A DNA stretch of 64,000 bases from Apostichopus japonicus. Taxonomy: Eukaryota; Echinodermata; Holothuroidea; Aspidochirotida; Stichopodidae. The notes below the pieces were generated by a model. It was not told where the DNA came from. It worked only from the letters and a program-made list of their open reading frames with translations, and did not search any database. The stretch lies in assembly GCF_037975245.1 (NCBI RefSeq), contig NC_092564.1, positions 13,852,484 to 13,916,483 on the forward strand. Direction: 5' to 3'. Below, one piece after another: positions 40,201-49,200 of this stretch. The position numbers were made by a program, and so were the translations under genes. Within the stretch, counting starts at the first letter, position 1; each line of letters begins with the position of its first letter.

Positions 40201-43200
40201 GATTAGACTCTGTGTGTGTTCAAGTTTGGCCTTCCTCATAGCATTATAATGGGATGTGTTTGCTGTGTTTCTTATCACATGTAAAAGAGCTCTGTTAGCT
40301 TCAAGCTTAGATCTGTGTTATCGAGGTAATATTCAAGTTTGCATTGACCTGACCTCAGAACGGCTAAGAGTTGACAAAGTCACCACAAGTACATTATTTA
40401 CAAAAATTCTTTTAACAGTTCTTTTGAAATTAATTTACATTGTAGTCTTGGCTTGTTTAAACATGCATATTCAAAAGAGTTTTCATAGTGAGGCAGAGTT
40501 ATCAAGGCAGGTTTTGTAAGTGGAGTTTGTTACCATCACATACTGCTCTGTAATTTTATTGCATTAGATTGTATGTTTAGTTTGCTATGGTTAACAAAAA
40601 TCATCTTGTCTGTGTTTTTACAGGTATGTAGTGAGTAGTTTAGAGCTTCTGGTCGCTCAGGACTACATAATTGTATACTTCCATGGTGCTGCTCCTCGTA
40701 CGAAGATTCCAAGCCTAGCTTGGATGAAACGCTGCTATCAGATGATTGACAGGAGGTAAGGTCCTCCTCTCATATCTTATACCGTGACATGTCTCACTCC
40801 TCTTGTCTGTCACATAACTTATTTTATGTGTGAAAAATTGTTGCAATTAATATAAATGTTCACTGTTCCTTTTCCTTTTTAACTTTGAATTAACAACCCT
40901 CTTCCTCACATGACTGTAGATAATCTCAAACTCAGACCAAGATGAATCTGTAACATAATATACTTTTAAGTAAATAGACTGGTGTTAGAAAAACATTACA
41001 ATTTTAAATAGATTTGTTTATGGCATTTATGATTCATTGAAGCATGATTGTTGTTTTTGTGACTTTCTGCCTTTAAGACCTGTCTTACTATATCAGGCTT
41101 ATTTAAGAGAAGCTTTGACATTGTGTGTATTCATATAGTTCAACACAGGTTTCTCTTATCTATCTTATTTATATTTATTGTTTATAATTAGGCAATGGTT
41201 TAATAATATTTGATTCATTATTTACAGAAATATACCAAGGTTTGAAGGAATCTTGCAATTTTCCCCCAAAACGTATTACCTGACTTTTTAAAGTTGAATG
41301 TATAGTAAAGAATTCAATAGTACAAGATGTACATTTATCTTTAGGATAACCGGTTGTTGTACCTCAACCTCAAGGAGATAGTACTCTCAAGGAGATGGTA
41401 AACCTTAAAGAGTTAATAAAACTGAAGGAGATGGGAACCTCTCAATGGTCTTTTGGTGAAGAGATAAGATGGTTGTTCAAATCAGTTCAAGACCTATAGA
41501 GCAGTTGTTATCTTTATGCACAACTTTCCTTTTTAATTTTTTTTCTCTTTTGAATTTTAGGTTAAAGAAGAACCTGAAAGGACTGTACATAATCCATCCT
41601 ACAGGGTGGTTAAAGACAGTAATCACCTTTACTAGGCCCTTTATTAGGTAAGATAATCCATCCTACAGGGTGGTTAAAGACAGTAATCACCTTTACTAGG
41701 CCCTTTATTAGGTAAGATTTCACCATATTATCAAAGTTAGGCTTATTTGTAAGAATGTATCCTATAGAAAGTTTATTTCCATGAACAAAAGAACATATAT
41801 ATCCTTCACAAACAAGAATATTTCCTACGGATATTTACTAGAGAGGGGTGTAGATTATTGGGTGATCTGTTCCAAACAGTGTTGCATATTCATGAGTACC
41901 TTCTTTGGTGTTCCTACACCCTATGCATTACATTATATACTTTTTGTAGATATAAATCGATCTGTCACAGCCTAATACATCAAGAGTATTTACCAGTTTA
42001 TACTTCACATACTGTAATGATCCCCCAAAATAGGAAAGCTATGGAAGGAAGAATTACCAATAGACGATATTTCGACCGTGGAATGCTGGCTAGTGAAAGT
42101 ATTTTTAATAACAAATTGTTTCAAAAGTGCCTAATGCATAATGACCCAATGTAGGAATTTACAGGTTGCACGACTCAACAGGTATTGCATAACTTTACAT
42201 GCAAATCGATAATGGATAGCATAAATTTGTTGGTTGTTGGTGGGGAGTATGTTACCTGTGGCAAGAGGGGTTCATATGAAAACGTATCGAAATGAATGTA
42301 AAATACCTCTAAGACTACTACAAAGTCAAGTTTATGTAATACCTTTTCTCTGTTTTTGTTTTCAGTGCCAAATTTTATAGAAAGCTGAAATTTATTTACA
42401 AATTAAGTGATTTGAAAAAAGTTATTTCTATGGAGTACATTTACATCCCTGAAGAAGTGAAGAGGTAAGATCATCTTCAGCTGCAAGAGTGAAAATGTCA
42501 GCAAAGTGTTTGTTAACATTATGTTTTAATAATCTGTTCAGAAAAAAAAAATCTAGTAAGTAAATTTTGAAACAATTGCATTGGTCACATGATCAGGCAT
42601 ATTCATGTCATTGTGATGTTCTTAGAAATTGGTGGCAGTATTCACCTGACATGAACCTTATTTTCGCCTAGCGCTTTTCCATAAGTGTCATAAAGTATTC
42701 AATCACAATCCATCCATCAGAGAGTTTTGATGAAACATAAGATTTTGGGGTCTTCAGGACATTTTAGAGGAATGCTCAGCTTATCATAAATCGTTTGCAT
42801 TCAGATTCAGCTTCTGATATATTCAGTATTTGGCTTTGACAGTATGCAAAGTTGTAGAACTGCAAAATAAACAGTTGTCAAAGTCTCAGAGAAAATTATT
42901 ATTGATTATAGAGGATATAGTGTAGGCTGGGTCTCAAAAAGGCGAGCATCCATTATTCGGATTCTGTCTCATACAATTTTGGTAATTATTTTTATAATAA
43001 TGAAAATTTTGGTGACTCATAAGTCCTGACTTGAAAGGGTACTCATTGCTGTGTGATTTGTGGAAAGTCTGTCTGTAAAGTTGAATGTGATGATGGATTT
43101 GCAATCTGCCCGCTTTTATTTATGGTGTTATAAAATTATCCCCTCTAGACCATTCATTCTGCATCAGTATCATACAATGTAAGTTACTAATGTAAGATAT

Positions 43201-46200
43201 GAACATTGGATGTCCTAGATTGCCCCTTGCATTGATCAGGATTCATTCCAAAAGTTAATTCTGCGTTTTTTCAGATTCCTTCCTCTATAAAATGACTGAT
43301 AACCACATCTCTGCCCTGCCCCCTCTTCTTGAAAAATTTCCTACAGCAGGTTTAGAAAATCAAGTTTGCTGCACCCTGAATCTTAGTTATTAAATCCCTG
43401 TTAGTGAATTAGAACCCTGCATCCCTTTAACTGATAACTTCTTGCTCCAAGCTGCCTCTTCGTCAATAATCCTCTCCAATTAATGTTGCACTTTAACACA
43501 AGACTGTAGAATATTTGTAGAACTATTCGTGAGGAAACTTGCATTCTTCTTTAGGTGAGGTCAACGACAGAAGAATTTCATTTAAATTGATTGCGTTACA
43601 GCTTAATTTCTGTTTTATCAGATTTGTTGAAACAGAAACCTTTGCCTAGGTTGGTAGTGGATATTCTAAAGTTTGAGTTCAAATTTCCTGATGCCATTTC
43701 AAAGCAAACATCCAGAAGTAGTCTAGATAAATCTCACTTTCATAGATGTCTAGCCAAACTTACTTTCAAATTTAAATGGAGGTTTCAGATGTTGTTGTCA
43801 TGGACTGCAGATGAGACTTTAACTTCTTGACAACTGTGTACATTTTTGGGGTGAAAAGAGAAAAACACTGCTCCAATAACTTGAGAAGAATCTGTTAAGA
43901 AATGGAGTCAGTTAGGCAAGACAACCGGTTAGTTGATTATATGGTAGCTTGACAAGCTCTTTGTGGGTCAGAAAATGAATCGGAAAAGGATTCATTTTAG
44001 GTTTTTTCTAAATGACTCAATTATGGGTTGTTTTTCTTTCAGTCGCTAAGTTTTCAATTTTATCACCATTTTTATTGTTTCTGAACTCTGAGGAAATACT
44101 TGACATCCTTTTCTTGAATAAGCCTCTTATTTTTGTAGGAATTACCACTGGTTTTGATGTAGGCCTTGTAGTGTACTATATTTCTAGAAGTGCAACGATT
44201 GAAGCTTTCCATGTCGGTAGTGTGTTCTATTTTTCACCTTAAACATCCTCATTGAAAGCATTTGCGCTCATTAGTGTCTAATATGCTTCACCACGCTTGA
44301 GTTGCCCATGGTTGGAGTCACGTCCCCTAGGTTGAAGTTGGGTCCCTGCGGTTGGACTCAAGTCCCTGCTGTGGGAGTCAAGTGTCCCTTTAGCTAGAGT
44401 CATCTTTGGTACCCCTCTATTGATGTCCATTTTGGTAGAATTCACTTTTGTTAGGATTCCTCTATGGAGGTCTCTTCATCTGGAGTCACTTCCATTTAGC
44501 CATACAAATGAAGTCCCTTGCGTGGAAGACACTACCATTGGGGATGCCTGTGCTAAGGACCTATTGTTTAAACTAATCATTTTAGTTGGACTAAGTGTAG
44601 ATGTAGTCTCTTCAAGGTCCAGCCTACTTTTTAACAGTGCCATTAAGATTGGTTCACCCTCCAATAAGTAGATACCTTTCTGCTGAAGCTTGTTCAGATC
44701 CTCAGTTGAGAGAGATTTATACTAACTTGGTGTAAATGGATAGTGGAGCTGATTGCATTGTGTTCTAAACTCTCTCAGTTAGTAGTATGTTACTTTAACT
44801 CTCATTGTGTGGTAGACTGAGGAGACACCTACTCTCGTGAAGTTTTGTATTTGATATGAAGGTTTCCTTCTAGCTGGGGGTCAGAATTATCATACTCGAG
44901 GAAACCTAGAAGGTGCCAGATATATGAAGACAGTCATATGAAGAGTCGGTTCTATACGCTGAATTAATAGTGGACTCCGTAAAGTGAACAACAAAAATTA
45001 TCCCTGTTTTTAAGCTGTATGAAGAGTGGGAACTTAGTGACATGTCAGTGATTTGTCTGTGATTGTTAAGTTTGTTTTTATTACGATGTAACTCAGGCTT
45101 TAGTGAGCACTCTGATTGTAACACTCCATTAATGAGACAGAGTTAACCATTGGAGTTTGCTTGTTTACTCTAAGATAAAGTTACGTTAAGATCCTAACCT
45201 ATTGCTGTTTCTGTGAAACCGGCAGCTCCATTGCTAATCACTATAAACATAAAAAGTTGCCCTCATGACATTGTCTTGTGCTAGCAATCAATACATCTCA
45301 TTCTTATCCCCTCCGTTTTTCTACCTTCCATAGATTTGACGACACCAAACAGGAAAAGGTAATTTTGTCACCCCATTGATCTCATATATATATCTCCATT
45401 GCATTGTATGCACAGCATGTTTCTTAGGCATGGTGGGCGTTCATCGTGTGGCAATCTCCGTGGCCATGCACCGCCATCACACCGTGCAATATATATTAAA
45501 CAATCTGACCGTCCGGCACCAGGTTGTGCTACTTACAACCTTTCTACCAAGACATGGACATGGACCAAGTGTTGACAAGGTTACTCGGTTGATAGTCGGT
45601 GCCGTCAGTCACAGTGTTCTGTGTTTTTAAATGTGATTAAATATCAAAACATGATATGTGTTTAGTTTCTTGAAAGAATGGAATTAGGAAGCAGTTTTTG
45701 TTAGAAAGAGTGAACACTCAAATTTAGGATTCATTAATGTAGAGCTTCATGCCGTATTCCTTCCTTGTGATTAAGTGGTTTGAAAACTTACCCTAACAGG
45801 TTTGTTTTGAAGAGCTATTTCTTTCTTGAAAGTGCAATGTTTCTGAATATAACTTCAAAAATCCAAAGCACCATTTACCTGTTACTCAAAGGCTTTTGTT
45901 GTATATGCTCAATATCAAAGCAAATTTGAAGTGTTCTATTAAATCTCTGTTTGTGAGAAACCCAATTCTGCTAATTAATTCAAACTTTAACATGTAAAAT
46001 TCTCACAGTTACTCCCAGGAAATAATCCTGTTCTTCCTTATCTCTTTTTTTCACTCTTCCAATTTTTGTTTTTTGCAACCCACCACATTGTGCTTTTTCG
46101 ATTAGCCCGGTGTAAACCTCTGTTAATGTGTTTGTCGTCACTTTTCTCCTTGCGTTTTTACAGGCTGTCAGACCTCCAAGTGGTCAGTACTTTCACTTCT

Positions 46201-49200
46201 TTACTGCAATGATATCACTCTCCAAGTCTTGCCTTCCTTCTATTAGCCACAACTTGCCTCTTTGGTTCCTCAGGGCCATGACATCTCTCCTCTTTGTGCA
46301 CTTACCCTTACCGTGGCCTATATCAGTCTTTGGTCACTACGCAAGTAAGGAGAACTAGCATCTCTGCCCCCTCCCACCTCCATTTAAGGCTGTCTCATAT
46401 ATCCTTGGTTTATACACAGCAGTTTATTAAATACTTCTGCCTAAAACATCCAATAATACTCCCTAACATAACAACAAGAATAACCACACTTTTTTGGGAA
46501 TAACCACATTTTTTTTGCACTTAACCAGTATAAACTACTTGAAATTGGGCCCTGATGATAAGTTTGAAAGATTTATTGATTTGAAACAACATTTGCCAAA
46601 GTAAAGACGGAACAGAAGAGAAAGGAAACCAACAGAGAAAGGAAAAAAATTATTTAAGAAAATATAGTTTTGTTCAAGTAGCAACTCATCCCATGTAACA
46701 TGGAACGTCTCATAATGCATTTTCAGTTTCAGGTAAAAGGAGGGAAGTGTTGACACAACGAAACCTATGCTTTAGTTTCTGTCGTCCGTAGTCACAATCG
46801 AGATAAGAAATAAACTGACAGAAGTTGTATTAAAAGTTGGACTTGTTAAATGAAAAAAAAAAGTCTGAATTTTATCATACATGTTGATTAATATGTTGAC
46901 TTGAATGAAGAAACACAATCTTTAGAGAACATGTAACCATTTTGAATAAATTGTTCACTATGTACATATAGGGCTCAGAAATGGATTTGGTCACAGTTTT
47001 GTAGTGTTAAGTAAACTTTACAAAGAGGGCTTGTTTGGTTATGGAATTCATTGCAAATTGAGAAAAGTGCATGTTTTTACTAATATACTTCACTTATTAA
47101 CTGCACCCTTCTTTGTATTACTCACAACTGATGTAATCTCTTTGATGCTGAAACAAACATGTATCTGTCACAGTAGAATGATTATACCCATAATTAGTGG
47201 CCACAGTAGGTATACCCTCAATTAGTGGCCACAGTAGGTATACCTTCAATTAGTGGCCACAGTAGGTATACCCTCAATTAGTGGCCACAGTAGGTATACC
47301 CTCAATTAGTGGCCACAGTAGGTAGACCCTCAATTAGTGGCCACAGTACTAAGGTGTACCCTCAATTAACTGCATATGGTGGGAACATTTAAATCGGGAC
47401 AGGTCACAATACAAATGTAGTAAAATAGTGATCATGTGATCTAGCCAACCAATCAGAGCAACAATATATTCTATAAACATAACATTAATCAACAAAAATC
47501 ACAGTTAGAGACTCTAATCAAGCCACATCCTGATTACAACTGCACATAGGTGGAGTTTTATTTCTAGTTCAGGTCAAATAATACAAATGTAGTAACATAA
47601 GGGAGAGAATTTGCTCTTTGATTTCACATTCCTGGTGAGTGATTTAGTTGGCCTTACATGTGGTCATATCGACATGGTTTCATTTCTGAGCCTTTAGTGA
47701 ATTAATCCCATCTTCCATTAGAATGAGTAGGTTTTGATAGTCATCCTCTTATCAGTGATATACAGGCTAGTAACTAGGTAGTGATGCTGACATTTCACCT
47801 CGCACAGGTGCTGTTGGAATTGGGAATTAAAGAAAAACAAAAACTATCATTTTAAAATGAGAGAATATCTCACTTGTAGGTCTGACAATGGTTGTGGACT
47901 ACACTTCACCAACTTTGCTACGCTTTTGTCTCTTAGAATCCGGGGAAAACAGGCCAAAAATTTAACAATTTTTATAAAGGGGTTGCTTTAAATGCTTTTT
48001 TGTCTTTCTACATTAATAATTGTGATCAGAATCAGAAACCAATGCTTTGAAATCAAATGTGGAATTACTAACATTGAAATAATTGCTTTTAAAATCTGTT
48101 CTCTGCTTCTTGGGTTCAAGCAGCCATTACTTTATTTAATGCTTAATAAAGTATTTGACAAACCTGCAATTAAAGTTTCTATTTATAATTCACATTATTT
48201 TGGTGGCTATTTCTTTGTTAGTTCAGTAGTTGTTAATAGTATTCATAAATAATAGCAACAAACACATAACAAAATCGATCAATCAATTTTTGTGAGAATT
48301 TGGAAGGCTAACAATAACTTTCTTTCAATAATTTTTCTGTTGGTTCTAGTTTTGTTACACTAATCTGTTCATACATGATTTATTTCCTGTATAAACTGTT
48401 TTCCAGTTGGGACAATTCCATTTAAAGATAAGATTGTTTAATGCTTTATTTACCATGGGAAGACTTATTTATTGGGTTATTGGTAGTCTCACATTCCTAT
48501 ATGGTAGTGGTAGTTACTTGGCCTCATGCAATGCTGAAGAGGTCAGTGAATTGATTTTTTTGCCCTTTGTGTGGTACTAATTCAGGGACCATTTCACCCC
48601 TGTTGTTAATAAGTGAAAAATGAATTTGGAATCATTTAAAGCCTTGGCTAAGACTAAAGCAGACTTGTGATCACCTTAACTCTTGTGTCAATATAAGGGA
48701 AAGAAACACAGGGGTCCTATTGATCTTGTTGTGGTTAGAGGACCAGGTTCCATCCATGATGCCCCTCTTGTCAAGAAGGTGCAAACAATCAATAATGTCT
48801 TGGCATGGATCTGGGGAGGGGGGAGGGGTCTGGGGTAGCTAAACCCTTCCCCCTCCTTTCAACCTCACAGAAAAATTAAAGAGTAGAAATAGTAGCACAC
48901 ATTGCATTTAGACCTTATTATAGATTTAATTTTGTTTTGTCTAAATATGCCTCAGAATGCACCACAGACACCCCCCCCCCCTTCCACGAGACCCCAGGGC
49001 ACCACTGCCTCCCTTATAACATCCTAAATCTGTCTGACTGTTCCTATTGTCTTAGGTACTGGTTGATAAGGGATCATTTTACCATACCGTGGTGAGAACT
49101 ATCAAAAGAATGTGGTGACGGTTCTTGATAAATGCACAATGCTACATAGTTGGAAGAATTCTTGCATACCATGTGTTTATCCAATCACTTTATCCACATA

